This document shows, in pieces, positions 1-8,593 of a stretch of 64,000 bases of DNA. This DNA is from Xanthomonas sp. (GTDB lineage Bacteria; Pseudomonadota; Gammaproteobacteria; Xanthomonadales; Xanthomonadaceae), in NCBI GenBank assembly GCA_018262705.1, contig JADFDQ010000005.1:115136-179135 (forward strand), written 5' to 3'. The translations under genes and the position numbers were made by a program. Each line of letters opens with the position of its first letter. The first letter of the stretch is position 1. Under the pieces are notes generated by a model. That model worked only from the letters and a program-made list of their open reading frames with translations. It was not told the DNA's origin and searched no databases.

Positions 1-2
1 TG

Positions 3-800
3 CGCGTAGACGCGCTGCAGGCGGCCATCGACGCCGACCGCGCCGCAGGGTTGAAGCCGTTCATGGTGTTCTCGACCGCCGGCACCACCAATACCGGGGC
101 GGTCGATCCGATTGACGCGGTGGCCGACCTGTGCGCGCGCGAAGCGCTGTGGCATCACGTCGATGGCGCTTACGGTGCGTTCTTCCACATGGTGCCGGAG
201 CTGCGCCCGCTGCTAGCCGGGCTGCCGCGCGCGGATTCGCTCACCCTCGACCCGCACAAGGGGCTGTTCCTGCCCTACGGCACCGGCGCCTTGCTGGTGC
301 GCGACGGCGAAGCGCTGCGCGCGCTGCATGCCTCCGAAGCCGGCTATCTGCCGGACAACCAGAACGAGTTCTACGACCCGGCGCAGTACGGCCCCGACCT
401 GTCGCGCGGCTTTCCCGGCCTGCGCGTGTGGCTGACGCTGAAGCTGCTGGGCAGCGACCGCTACCGCGCCGCGCTGTCGGAAAAGCGCGGCCTGGCACTC
501 TGGGCCGCCGGCGAAGTGGCGAAGATTCCGGGTCTGGTGATGGACGCGCCGCCGCAGCTGTCGCTGTTCGCCTTCCATCTGGAGCACTGCTCGCTACCCA
601 CGCTGGAAGCGCAGAACGCCGCCACCCGCGCGCTGATGCAGCGGGTGACGGCACGCGGGCGCGTGATGCTCACCGGTGCGCAAGTGGGCGAACGCTTCCT
701 CGGACGGGTGTGCGTGCTCAGCTTCCGCACCCGGCGTGCGCAGATGGAAGCCTGCGTCGAAGACATCGCCGCGGAGGTTGCGGCACTGCTCGGCGGCTGA
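3..800 (+). CDS. Pyridoxal-phosphate-dependent decarboxylase, C-terminal part
   Basis: The gene runs in from the left edge: the frame is open from base 3, so only the last 265 or so residues are present. The motif VDGAYGAFF carries the Asp that pairs with the PLP pyridine nitrogen, and LTLDPHKGLF carries the Lys expected to form the Schiff base. Both are typical of group II decarboxylases (aromatic amino acid, glutamate or cysteine sulfinate type). The substrate cannot be told from this fragment. A TTG at 51 lies inside the domain and is not the start. Confidence 0.85.
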   Translation, partial: RVDALQAAIDADRAAGLKPFMVFSTAGTTNTGAVDPIDAVADLCAREALWHHVDGAYGAFFHMVPELRPLLAGLPRADSLTLDPHKGLFLPYGTGALLVRDGEALRALHASEAGYLPDNQNEFYDPAQYGPDLSRGFPGLRVWLTLKLLGSDRYRAALSEKRGLALWAAGEVAKIPGLVMDAPPQLSLFAFHLEHCSLPTLEAQNAATRALMQRVTARGRVMLTGAQVGERFLGRVCVLSFRTRRAQMEACVEDIAAEVAALLGG

Positions 801-902
801 GTTCTCGCTGGCGCAGTACTTCTTGACGCTGCGCAAACGCCTGCGCGTCCAGATTGGAAAGACGGCGCGCGCGGCGCGTCGATTCAACCGGAGGGCATGC
901 GC

Positions 903-1508
903 ATGGCTGAAATCCAAGGTCCGCAGCGGCTGGGGCCGCTGACCCCGTTCGTCGGCGACTGGGAAGGCGACGTTGGTATCGACCTGTCCTATCACAACAA
1001 GGACGACGAAACCTCGGAAACGAGCTATTTCGAAAAGGCCTGGTTCCATCCGATTCCGATGCAGGAAAACGGCAAGCAGCAGTTGGAAGGGCTCAAGTAC
1101 GGCATGGTCGCCTGGCGCCACGGCGAAGAGGCCATGGAACCGTTCCACGACGAGGTCGGCTACCTGCTCTGGGACAAGGTGAACGGCCAGGTCATGCGCG
1201 TGGTCGTGTTCGGTCGCGGCATCGCCATTCTTGCCGGCAGCGACGCTGGGCCGCACGATCGCACCCTGCACTTCAAGGCCGCACCGGGCGATCCCAACTA
1301 CGGCATTCTGCAGAACAAGTACCTGAGCGAGCGCGCCGAACTGCGGAGCTTCGAGAGCAATTTCTATTTCCACGAAGACGGCACGATGAGCTACACCTCG
1401 GATCTGGTGCTCAAACTTGCGGCGCAGGGCGGAAAGGAAATGCACCACACCGACCGCAACACGCTGCATCGGGTCAAGCGCATCCACCCGAGCATCGAGA
1501 ACGGCTGA
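903..1508 (+). CDS. Nitrobindin-like heme-binding beta-barrel protein
   Basis: A soluble protein of 201 residues without a signal peptide. Near the N-terminus it has FVGDWEGDVG, matching the GxWxG signature of FABP-like nitrobindin/THAP4-type barrels, and near the C-terminus a His pair (KEMHHTD) in the region where these proteins ligate heme iron. Family members bind ferric heme and react with NO or peroxynitrite. An ATG at 897 is also in frame, but the GGAGG at about 890-894 is properly spaced only for the ATG at 903. The heme role is inferred from the family; the protein is somewhat longer than a minimal nitrobindin. Confidence 0.6.
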   Translation: MAEIQGPQRLGPLTPFVGDWEGDVGIDLSYHNKDDETSETSYFEKAWFHPIPMQENGKQQLEGLKYGMVAWRHGEEAMEPFHDEVGYLLWDKVNGQVMRVVVFGRGIAILAGSDAGPHDRTLHFKAAPGDPNYGILQNKYLSERAELRSFESNFYFHEDGTMSYTSDLVLKLAAQGGKEMHHTDRNTLHRVKRIHPSIENG

Positions 1509-1516
1509 TTGCGCGG

Positions 1517-1924
1517 CTAATGCGCGTCGAGGTCGCCCAGCGCGCGAATCAATCGACGCGCCCGTTTGTCGGGTTTGCTCTCCGGCGGCTGGTAGCCGGC
1601 ACGTTCGGCCGCACGCTGCAACCGCGCCTGCTCGCGCGCGGCTTTCGACGCATCGGATTCGCGATACAGGGTTTGCGCGACGCTGGCCGGCCCGCGCGTC
1701 GCGCTCAGCGCCAACACTTCAATTTCAAAACGCTCACCGCTGCGCTCGACGATCAGCGCATCGCCCAGCGCGACAGCGCGCGACGGCTTGGCGTGCTGCC
1801 CGCCGATTTCGACTTTACCGGTGTCCACCGCATGCTTGGCCAGCGCGCGGGTCTTGAAGAAACGCGCCGCCCACAGCCATGCATCAAGGCGAACGCCTTG
1901 ACTGCTCCGGGTGGTCTCGTTCAT
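1517..1924 (-). CDS. hslR: Hsp15, ribosome-associated S4-domain heat-shock protein
   Basis: 135 residues. The S4 RNA-binding domain fills the N-terminal half (RLDAWLWAARFFKTRALA, then GKVEIGGQHAKPSRAV), followed by a basic, helical C-terminal tail (KPDKRARRLIRAL). Hsp15 of this architecture recognises stalled 50S subunits carrying peptidyl-tRNA and helps free them after heat stress. It lies 55 bp downstream of rplS on the same strand, so it may be read through from the ribosomal operon, which suits a translation-rescue role. Confidence 0.88.
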   Translation of the reverse strand: MNETTRSSQGVRLDAWLWAARFFKTRALAKHAVDTGKVEIGGQHAKPSRAVALGDALIVERSGERFEIEVLALSATRGPASVAQTLYRESDASKAAREQARLQRAAERAGYQPPESKPDKRARRLIRALGDLDAH

Positions 1925-1979
1925 TGCGAAGTATGAGCGGCCGTCTTGCGACAGCCGTCACTGCAGGACGCGCGGCGCC

Positions 1980-2414
1980 TTATTCGGCCGCGCTTTCCGA
2001 AGCGCTCGAGGCAGCGGCAGCCGCGGCCGCCTTGGCCTTGGCCTTGGCGTTGCCGGCCAGATCTTCCTTGATGCGCGCCTTCTTGCCTTCCAGCCCGCGC
2101 AGGTAGTACAGCTTGCTGGCGCGCACCGCACCGCGGCGCTTGACCTCGACCGAATCGATGGTCGCACTGTGGGTCTGGAACACGCGCTCGACGCCGAAAC
2201 CGTGGGAAATCTTGCGCACTGTGAAGGCGGAGTTCAGGCCGGCATTCTTGATGGCGATGACAACGCCCTCGTAGGCCTGCACGCGCTCGCGGTTGCCTTC
2301 CTTGACCTTGACGTTGACGATGACGGTGTCGCCGGGGCCGAAGTCGGGAAGCTTGCGCGTAACCTGGGCGGCTTCGAAATTCTGGACGAGGGTATGGATC
2401 GAGGGCTTGTTCAT
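1980..2414 (-). CDS. rplS: 50S ribosomal protein L19
   Basis: 144 residues. The L19 core is clear ([16 protein letters not shown], then [19 protein letters not shown]). L19 sits at the 30S-50S interface. After the core the protein continues into a low-complexity Ala/Lys/Ser tail of roughly 25 residues, longer than the E. coli protein (115 residues), as is common in high-GC Gammaproteobacteria. It is the last gene of the rpsP-rimM-trmD-rplS order and is separated from trmD by 156 bp, a larger gap than usual for this operon, which leaves room for an internal promoter. Confidence 0.97.
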   Translation of the reverse strand: MNKPSIHTLVQNFEAAQVTRKLPDFGPGDTVIVNVKVKEGNRERVQAYEGVVIAIKNAGLNSAFTVRKISHGFGVERVFQTHSATIDSVEVKRRGAVRASKLYYLRGLEGKKARIKEDLAGNAKAKAKAAAAAAASSASESAAE

Positions 2415-2570
2415 GGGTTCAGCCTGCGGCAGTTGTTTGCGTGTCTGGCACGCGCCTGTTGGGAGTTGTTATTGCGCGAGTGCACGTGGACCCGCGTCAT
2501 GGCATCGGTAAAGCTGGACATGGCTTGCGCCAAGCCGCGTATACTAACATGAACTCCAGACCATCCGCTT

Positions 2571-3326
2571 TCAACTCAAACCCACGTCCCCCGCCTCATC
2601 CCGGAATTCGCGCAACAGCGCGGCGTCCGCTTCGGACAGCGCGTTTTCATCCAGCAGATCGGGACGCCGCAGCCAGGTTCGCCCCAGCGCCTGCTTGCGC
2701 CGCCAGCGCGCAATCCTGGCGTGATCGCCCGACAGCAGAATCTCCGGAACCGTCCCAAGATCATGCTCGACCGGGCGGGTGTAGTGCGGGCAGTCGAGCA
2801 AACCGTCACTGCCGAAACTGTCCTGCTGCGCCGACTGGGCGTCGTTCAGTGCGCCTTCCTGCAGCCGCGCAACCGCATCAATCAGCACCAGCGCCGCCGG
2901 TTCGCCGCCCGAAAGCACGTAATCGCCGATCGAAATTTCTTCGTCCACCTCGGCGCGCAGCAGACGCTCGTCGACGCCCTCGTAGCGTCCGCACAGCAGC
3001 ATCAGGCGCGGCAGCGCGGCCAGTTGGCGCACCTTGGCCTGATCCAGCCGCTTTCCCTGCGGGCTGAGATAGATCAGCGGCGCTGGCGTAGGATTCGCGG
3101 AGCGCGCGGCGCGGATGGCAGCACGCAGCGGATCGATCAGCATCACCATCCCCGGCCCGCCGCCGAACGGACGGTCGTCGACCCGCCGGTAGTTGCCCTC
3201 CGCATGATCGCGGGGATTCCAGCAGTGGATATCGATCAGCCCGCGCTCGCCCGCACGCCCGACCACGCCGTGCCCGGCAAGGCTGGCGACAAATTCGGGG
3301 AACAGGCTGATGAGGTCGATGCGCAT
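2571..3326 (-). CDS. trmD: tRNA (guanine-37-N1)-methyltransferase
   Basis: 251 residues of the SPOUT class. It makes m1G37 next to the anticodon and so prevents +1 frameshifting. Recognisable stretches are [12 protein letters not shown] at the N-terminus, the trefoil-knot SAM loop around [11 protein letters not shown] and [14 protein letters not shown], and the C-terminal DCPHYTRP. The frame is open upstream to 3368, but the GGAG just before the first in-frame ATG gives a 6-base spacer to the ATG at 3326, which also starts the conserved sequence. Third gene of the rpsP operon; an inverted repeat lies between it and rimM. Confidence 0.97.
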   Translation of the reverse strand: MRIDLISLFPEFVASLAGHGVVGRAGERGLIDIHCWNPRDHAEGNYRRVDDRPFGGGPGMVMLIDPLRAAIRAARSANPTPAPLIYLSPQGKRLDQAKVRQLAALPRLMLLCGRYEGVDERLLRAEVDEEISIGDYVLSGGEPAALVLIDAVARLQEGALNDAQSAQQDSFGSDGLLDCPHYTRPVEHDLGTVPEILLSGDHARIARWRRKQALGRTWLRRPDLLDENALSEADAALLREFRDEAGDVGLS

Positions 3327-3378
3327 TGCCATCTCCACGTTGATTGTAGAAGCACACCGATGGCGCAATTTTTTATCC

Positions 3379-3449
3379 CGTAGGAGCGCACCGCAGGGGC
3401 GCGAAGCTTTTCGCGCGAATCATCGCGCCCCTGCGGTGCGCTCCTACGG
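3379..3449. repeat. Inverted pair of GTAGGAGCGC-type palindromic repeats
   Basis: The left arm at 3379-3404 reads CGTAGGAGCGCACCGCAGG followed by GGCGCGA. The right arm at 3422-3449 is its reverse complement, and a short spacer separates them. The transcript of the rpsP operon would fold this into a stem of about 26 bp. It sits in the rimM-trmD gap. Further copies occur at 42628-42861 and 45109-45244. The arrangement resembles REP/BIME elements. Confidence 0.9.
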
Positions 3450-3466
3450 ATTCTGGACAGAACACG

Positions 3467-3991
3467 CTAGAAATCCGCATCCCAATCCACGGTGACAACG
3501 CCCGCATCAAAATCGACGCTGCACACGTAATCGGGCTGCACGAACGGAATCAGCCGCTCACGCTCGCCCACGGCGACCAGTACCAGATTGGCGCCGGTGT
3601 CGAACAGGTGCGAGACGGTGCCGAAGTCGACGCCTTCGAGATTGACGACGCGCAGCCCCTCCAGATCGACCCAGTAGTACTCGCCGGGTGCCGGTGGTGG
3701 CAGCGCGGAGCGTGGCACGAACACCTCGGTTCCACGCAAGGCGTCGGCCGCATCGCGGTCCGCAACGCCCGGCAGCGTGACAATCAGCCCCTTGCCGCCG
3801 TGGCGCACGCGCATGCCTTCTTCGATCTGACGCTCACCGCCGCGCGCATCGCGCAGGATCCATGGCCGATAGCGCGCGATCGCGAGGTCTGGATCGGTAT
3901 GGCTTTCCAGCTTGATTTCGCCGCGCACGCCAAACGCGCCGTGCAGGCGACCGACGGCGATCAACCGCTGGTCCGCATTCGGCGCGCTCAT
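3467..3991 (-). CDS. rimM: Ribosome maturation factor RimM
   Basis: 174 residues. RimM binds S19 and helps assemble the 30S head. The N-terminal RimM domain is seen in AVGRLHGAFGVRGEIKLES, and the C-terminal PRC-barrel in PGEYYWVDLEGLRVVN and LIPFVQPDYV. The frame is open to 4036, overlapping rpsP, but the ATG at 3991 (MSAPNADQ) directly precedes the conserved start of the family, and the extra upstream residues are low-complexity basic. Second gene of the operon, 45 bp after rpsP. Confidence 0.96.
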   Translation of the reverse strand: MSAPNADQRLIAVGRLHGAFGVRGEIKLESHTDPDLAIARYRPWILRDARGGERQIEEGMRVRHGGKGLIVTLPGVADRDAADALRGTEVFVPRSALPPPAPGEYYWVDLEGLRVVNLEGVDFGTVSHLFDTGANLVLVAVGERERLIPFVQPDYVCSVDFDAGVVTVDWDADF

Positions 3992-4036
3992 TTGGTTTTC
4001 CCGCTGTCCGGCGCGACTGCGCCGAGGCAGGCGCAA

Positions 4037-4285
4037 TCAGGCCGCCGCGGCGGTCTGCTTGTAGAGATCGGCGACCTTGTCGGTCAGCTGGGCGCCGCGG
4101 TCGAGCCAGAACTTCACGCGTTCGACGTCGAGCAGGACGCGCTGTTCGGCACCCTGCGCCACCGGGTTGTAGAACCCGACGCGCTCGATGTTGCGACCGT
4201 CGCGCGCGCTGCGGCTGTCGGTGACGATGATGTGATAAAAGGGGCGCTTCTTGGCACCGCCGCGAGTAAGGCGAATCTTGACCAT
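4037..4285 (-). CDS. rpsP: 30S ribosomal protein S16
   Basis: 82 residues, the normal length. The start [19 protein letters not shown] and the later GFYNPVA and [11 protein letters not shown] are canonical for S16, an early-binding protein of the 30S body. First gene of the operon with rimM, trmD and rplS. A good sigma-70 promoter lies 43 bp upstream. Confidence 0.98.
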   Translation of the reverse strand: MVKIRLTRGGAKKRPFYHIIVTDSRSARDGRNIERVGFYNPVAQGAEQRVLLDVERVKFWLDRGAQLTDKVADLYKQTAAAA

Positions 4286-4327
4286 GGTGCTGCCATCCAG
4301 CGGTCGAAATGACCGGGTAAGCCGTGT

Positions 4328-4356
4328 AGTTTAGCTGAAATCCCGGCTGCGTCCAA
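4328..4356 (-). promoter_or_regulatory. Sigma-70 promoter of the rpsP-rimM-trmD-rplS operon
   Basis: Read on the minus strand, a -35 hexamer TTGGAC (4356-4351) is followed by a 17-base spacer and a -10 hexamer TAAACT (4333-4328). The implied transcript would start around 4320, leaving a leader of about 35 bases before rpsP. No other match of this quality is seen in the 190-bp divergent region shared with parE. Confidence 0.7.
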
Positions 4357-4477
4357 ACTGCGTAGACATGCAGCCCGCCCACACGTTCGACTTCGGCGCT
4401 GAAGCAGCACGCGCGCGTACAATTTCGCATTGGCCGCAGCGGTACCTGCGGCGCTCCTTTTCCTCGAAACGCACTGA

Positions 4478-6367
4478 ATGAACGCACGCTACAACGCCGC
4501 CGACATCGAAGTCCTGTCCGGGCTGGATCCGGTCAAACGCCGCCCCGGGATGTACACCGACACCACCCGCCCCAACCACCTCGCGCAGGAGGTGGTCGAC
4601 AACGCGGTGGACGAAGCGCTGGCCGGACATGCGCGCAACGTCGACGTCATCCTGTTCGCCGACGGCAGCTGCGAGGTTGCCGACGACGGCCGCGGCATGC
4701 CGGTGGACATCCACCCCGAGGAAAAGATTCCGGGCGTCGAACTGATCCTCACCCGGCTCCACGCCGGCGGCAAGTTCAACAACAAAAGCTACACCTTCAG
4801 CGGCGGCCTGCACGGGGTCGGGGTAAGCGTGGTCAACGCGCTGTCGACACGACTGGACGTGTTCATCAAGCGCGACGGCAGCGAATACCACATGGCTTTC
4901 GCCAACGGCGATCGCGCTTCGAAGCTGGAAACCGTCGGCAGCGTCGGCAAGAAAAATACCGGCACGCGGCTGCGCTTCTGGCCGGACCCGAAGTATTTCG
5001 ACACGCCAAAATTCAATCTGCGCGCGCTCAAGCACCTGCTGCGCGCCAAGGCCGTGTTGTGCCCGGGGCTGACCGTCTCCTTGTTCGACGAAGCCAGCGG
5101 CGAGCGTGTGCAGTGGCACTACGAAGACGGCCTGCGCGACTACCTGACCGGCGAACTGCAGGGCCGCGAGCTGCTGCCGCCGGAAGCCTTCGTCTGCAAC
5201 CTGCAGCGCGACGGCCAGATCTTGGACTGGGCGGCGGCGTGGATTCCGGAAGGCGAGCTGGTGCAGGAAAGCTACGTCAATTTGATTCCAACCCTGCAGC
5301 ACGGCACCCACGTCAACGGCCTGCGCACCGGCTTCACCGAGGCACTGCGCGAATTCTGCGACTTCCGCAACCTGCTGCCGCGCGGCGTCAAGCTGGCACC
5401 GGAGGACGTCTGGGATCGGGTCGCGTTCGTGCTGTCGCTGAAAATGACCGACCCGCAGTTCGCCGGCCAGACCAAGGAACGGCTCGGTTCAAGGCAAGCG
5501 GCGGGGTTCGTCGAAGCCGCCGCGCACGACGCTTTCAGCCTGTGGCTCAACGCCAACACCAGTCTGGGCGAGCGCATCGCCCAGCTGGCGATCGAGCGCG
5601 CCGCGGCGCGACTGAAGACCGAAAAGCAAATCGTGCGCAAGAAGGTGACGCAAGGGCCGGCGCTGCCCGGCAAGCTCGCCGACTGCATCTCGCAGGATCT
5701 CTCGCGCACCGAGCTGTTCCTGGTCGAAGGCGACTCCGCCGGAGGCAGCGCGAGGCAGGCGCGCGACAAGGATTTTCAGGCGATCCTGCCGCTGCGCGGC
5801 AAGATCCTGAACACCTGGGAAGTCGCCTCCGGTCAGGTGCTGGCCTCGCAGGAGGTGCACGACCTGGCCGTGGCCATCGGCTGCGATCCGGGCAAGGACG
5901 ACATCGGCGGCCTGCGCTACGGCAAGGTCATCGTGCTGGCCGACGCCGACTCCGACGGCCTGCACATCGCCACCCTGCTCTCGGCCCTGTTCCTGCGCCA
6001 CTTCCCGGGGCTGGTGCACGGCGGCCACGTGTTCGTGGCGATGCCGCCGCTGTTCCGTATCGATGTCGGCAAGCAAATGTTCTACGCGCTGGATGAAGAC
6101 GAAAAGCGCCTGCTGCTGGAGAAGATCGAGCGCGAAAAAATCCGCGGCCAGGTCCACGTCACCCGCTTCAAGGGCCTGGGCGAAATGAACCCATCGCAGC
6201 TGCGGGAATCGACCATGCACGTCGACACCCGCCGCCTCGTCCAGCTCACCGTCGACGACGACGACGCCACCCACGGCCTGATGGACATGCTGTTGGCGAA
6301 GAAACGCGCATCCGACCGCAAGGGCTGGCTGGAACAAAAGGGTGATCTGGCGACGCTGGAGGTGTGA
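4478..6367 (+). CDS. parE: DNA topoisomerase IV subunit B
   Basis: 629 residues, essentially the length of E. coli ParE. The GHKL ATPase domain shows EVVDNAVDEALAG, DDGRGMPVD and SGGLHGVGVSVVNAL. The TOPRIM domain shows LFLVEGDSAGGSARQARD and VIVLADADSDGLHIATLL. The ~630-residue length without the long insert of many gammaproteobacterial GyrB proteins favours ParE. It decatenates replicated chromosomes with ParC, which is not in this window. No clear Shine-Dalgarno precedes the ATG. It is divergent from rpsP. Confidence 0.95.
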   Translation: MNARYNAADIEVLSGLDPVKRRPGMYTDTTRPNHLAQEVVDNAVDEALAGHARNVDVILFADGSCEVADDGRGMPVDIHPEEKIPGVELILTRLHAGGKFNNKSYTFSGGLHGVGVSVVNALSTRLDVFIKRDGSEYHMAFANGDRASKLETVGSVGKKNTGTRLRFWPDPKYFDTPKFNLRALKHLLRAKAVLCPGLTVSLFDEASGERVQWHYEDGLRDYLTGELQGRELLPPEAFVCNLQRDGQILDWAAAWIPEGELVQESYVNLIPTLQHGTHVNGLRTGFTEALREFCDFRNLLPRGVKLAPEDVWDRVAFVLSLKMTDPQFAGQTKERLGSRQAAGFVEAAAHDAFSLWLNANTSLGERIAQLAIERAAARLKTEKQIVRKKVTQGPALPGKLADCISQDLSRTELFLVEGDSAGGSARQARDKDFQAILPLRGKILNTWEVASGQVLASQEVHDLAVAIGCDPGKDDIGGLRYGKVIVLADADSDGLHIATLLSALFLRHFPGLVHGGHVFVAMPPLFRIDVGKQMFYALDEDEKRLLLEKIEREKIRGQVHVTRFKGLGEMNPSQLRESTMHVDTRRLVQLTVDDDDATHGLMDMLLAKKRASDRKGWLEQKGDLATLEV

Positions 6368-6485
6368 ACTTCATTCACAGCCCGAAATCGGAATAAACTT
6401 CGCGTCGGGGATAGCCGGCATTAATCACATCATTGCTTGGCTTTGTCGCAAGTATTGCCTTCGAAAACTCACCACGGGGAAATTC

Positions 6486-8462
6486 ATGTTCATTCATGGA
6501 AAATCGCGCCGCATGGTGCGGTGGTTCCGCTCTCTGGCGTTGACCACCGCCCTGCTCCTCCCGTTCGGCCAGAGCCTTGCCCAGGCACCGACGGCCGTGG
6601 ACTTCACCCGCCGTCCCAATGCCTGGGAAGTCTCGCTTTCGCCATCGGGTGAATACGTTGCGCTTGCCGTGCCCTCCCAGGATGGCCTCGAAACCCAGCT
6701 TGAGATTACAAATCTGGCCACCGGCGATACACAGGTTCTGCGATTTGGCTTGAGGTTCCACGTATCGGACATTGTCTGGAGTGCCGACGATCAGGTCGTC
6801 GTCTCTCGCGCCGAGATGGAACCCCTCAAAGCGCGTCCGGTATCGATGGGCCACCTCTACACCTCGGACATCCGCGGCAAAAACCGCGATGTTCTGTTCG
6901 GCTATATACCGGACAGCGGGACGAGGCGAGGACGCCGCAAGGATGAAGGCTGGTCCTCCGTCATCAAGGTTCTCAACAATGAGCCTGGCATGGCCCTGGT
7001 TCGCTTCACCTGCTGGAACTGCGGGGAGAATCCGGACACCGTCATTTTCAAGGTCAACACGAAGACGGGCGACCGAAGGGAGATCGAGCGCGGAAACATG
7101 CGTGCGAGCTACCAATTCGACCAGACCGGCGAAGCAAGATTCCGCACGACCTTCGACGATCACGATGACCCGATGGTGTCCTATCGCCGCAATCCTGGCG
7201 ACGCCTGGACGCCTCTGCCGAAATCCATCGCCGGACGGCTTCTCTACGGCGCTCGCTTCGCCGCCGACAACAACACTGTCTACGCACTCGTAACCGACGC
7301 ACTCGAACCGGCGCAGGCTTATCGCATCGACCTGAAAGCCGGCACGCGCACCAAACTTGCAGGCTCTCCCGATGTGGCCGTAGCCGACTTCATGTACGAA
7401 GGTCGCGATGGAATTCCTTTTGCTGCCATATTCAGCGAAGCCAAGCCATCGATCCAGTACCTCGATCCGGGTTCGGCATGGGCACAACTGCATGCCGGGC
7501 TCATGAAATCTTTCCCTGGCCAGATGGTGAGCTTCATTGGCTTCAGCAGAGACGACAACAAGGTCCTGTTCAGCGTGTGGTCCGATCGCGATATCGGCAG
7601 CTATTACGTTTATGATCGCGCAACGCGACAAGCCCAGAAAATCATCGACTACATGCCTTGGCTCAAGCCCGAGGCCATGGCCCAAACGCGCCCGATCGAA
7701 TTCACCAACCGCGACGGCAAGACCATCCACGGGTTCTACACGGCGATGGGCACCGGGCCCAAGCCCCTGGTCGTCATGGCGCACGGCGGGCCGTTTGGCG
7801 TTTACGACCGGTGGACCTTTGATGCCGAAGTTCAGTACCTTGCAACGCACGGCTACGCTGTCTTGCAGGTGAACTACCGCGGCTCAGGCGGTCGCGGTGA
7901 AGCTTTCGAACGTGCAGGATGGCAGGGGTGGGGAACGACCATCCAGAACGACATCACCGATGGCGTCCGCTGGGTCATCCAGCAGAATTTGGCCGACCCG
8001 CAGAGGATCTGTACCTTTGGCGCCAGCTTCGGCGGCTACACCGCCTTGATCCAGCCGATCCTCAACCCGGGGGTGTACAAGTGCGCAATCGGCTACGTCG
8101 GCGTCTATGACCTTCCCTTGATGCGCAGAACCGACAAGAGCCAGGGCGAACCGCAGCGCTATCAGCGTTTCTTCGACCGCACACTGGGAACCGATCCGGG
8201 AGCACTCGCCCAAATCTCTCCTGCACAAAGGGCAGCCGAACTGCAGGTGCCGGTCATGCTGGCCCACGGCAAGGACGATCAGACGGCAAACTTTAACCAA
8301 TACGGGTCGATGGTTGCTGCGTTGCAGACGCAAGGCCGGCCAGCCGAACTGTTCGCGGTCGCCGGCGAAGGCCACGGTTTCGTGAAGCCCGAGAACCGTG
8401 CAGAGCTGTTTCGCAGGATTCAAGCCTTCCTCGACAAGCACATTGGTCCCGGATCGCACTGA
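6486..8462 (+). CDS. Secreted S9 family prolyl-oligopeptidase-like serine peptidase
   Basis: 658 residues from the ATG at 6486, which has a GGGGA ribosome site and begins a signal peptide (basic start, hydrophobic core, end near SLAQA). The middle is a beta-propeller-like region. The C-terminal alpha/beta-hydrolase domain holds the nucleophile Ser in FGASFGGYTAL (about residue 514), the acid in GKDDQT and the His in GEGHGF. This matches dipeptidyl/acylaminoacyl peptidases that trim peptides in the periplasm. The frame extends upstream to 6342 inside the end of parE, but that extension has no signal or family similarity. Confidence 0.88.
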   Translation: MFIHGKSRRMVRWFRSLALTTALLLPFGQSLAQAPTAVDFTRRPNAWEVSLSPSGEYVALAVPSQDGLETQLEITNLATGDTQVLRFGLRFHVSDIVWSADDQVVVSRAEMEPLKARPVSMGHLYTSDIRGKNRDVLFGYIPDSGTRRGRRKDEGWSSVIKVLNNEPGMALVRFTCWNCGENPDTVIFKVNTKTGDRREIERGNMRASYQFDQTGEARFRTTFDDHDDPMVSYRRNPGDAWTPLPKSIAGRLLYGARFAADNNTVYALVTDALEPAQAYRIDLKAGTRTKLAGSPDVAVADFMYEGRDGIPFAAIFSEAKPSIQYLDPGSAWAQLHAGLMKSFPGQMVSFIGFSRDDNKVLFSVWSDRDIGSYYVYDRATRQAQKIIDYMPWLKPEAMAQTRPIEFTNRDGKTIHGFYTAMGTGPKPLVVMAHGGPFGVYDRWTFDAEVQYLATHGYAVLQVNYRGSGGRGEAFERAGWQGWGTTIQNDITDGVRWVIQQNLADPQRICTFGASFGGYTALIQPILNPGVYKCAIGYVGVYDLPLMRRTDKSQGEPQRYQRFFDRTLGTDPGALAQISPAQRAAELQVPVMLAHGKDDQTANFNQYGSMVAALQTQGRPAELFAVAGEGHGFVKPENRAELFRRIQAFLDKHIGPGSH

Positions 8463-8481
8463 CGTTCTGGAACACGATGGC

Positions 8482-8511
8482 CGGGAAGGGCGGCTCAGGC
8501 CGCCCTTCCCG
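8482..8511. terminator. Strong hairpin between converging genes
   Basis: A perfect 12-bp stem (CGGGAAGGGCGG pairing with CCGCCCTTCCCG) closes a 6-base loop 20 bp after the S9 peptidase stop and before the end of the convergent flavoenzyme gene. There is no T-run on either side. It may block 3' exonucleases or act as an imperfect bidirectional terminator. Confidence 0.55.
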
Positions 8512-8593
8512 TTGATGCGGACAGTGCTCGATGAGCCGACTGCCGTCACGCATCAGGGCGGCTGAACGGAACGCAGCCACCACTGCTGCGAAG

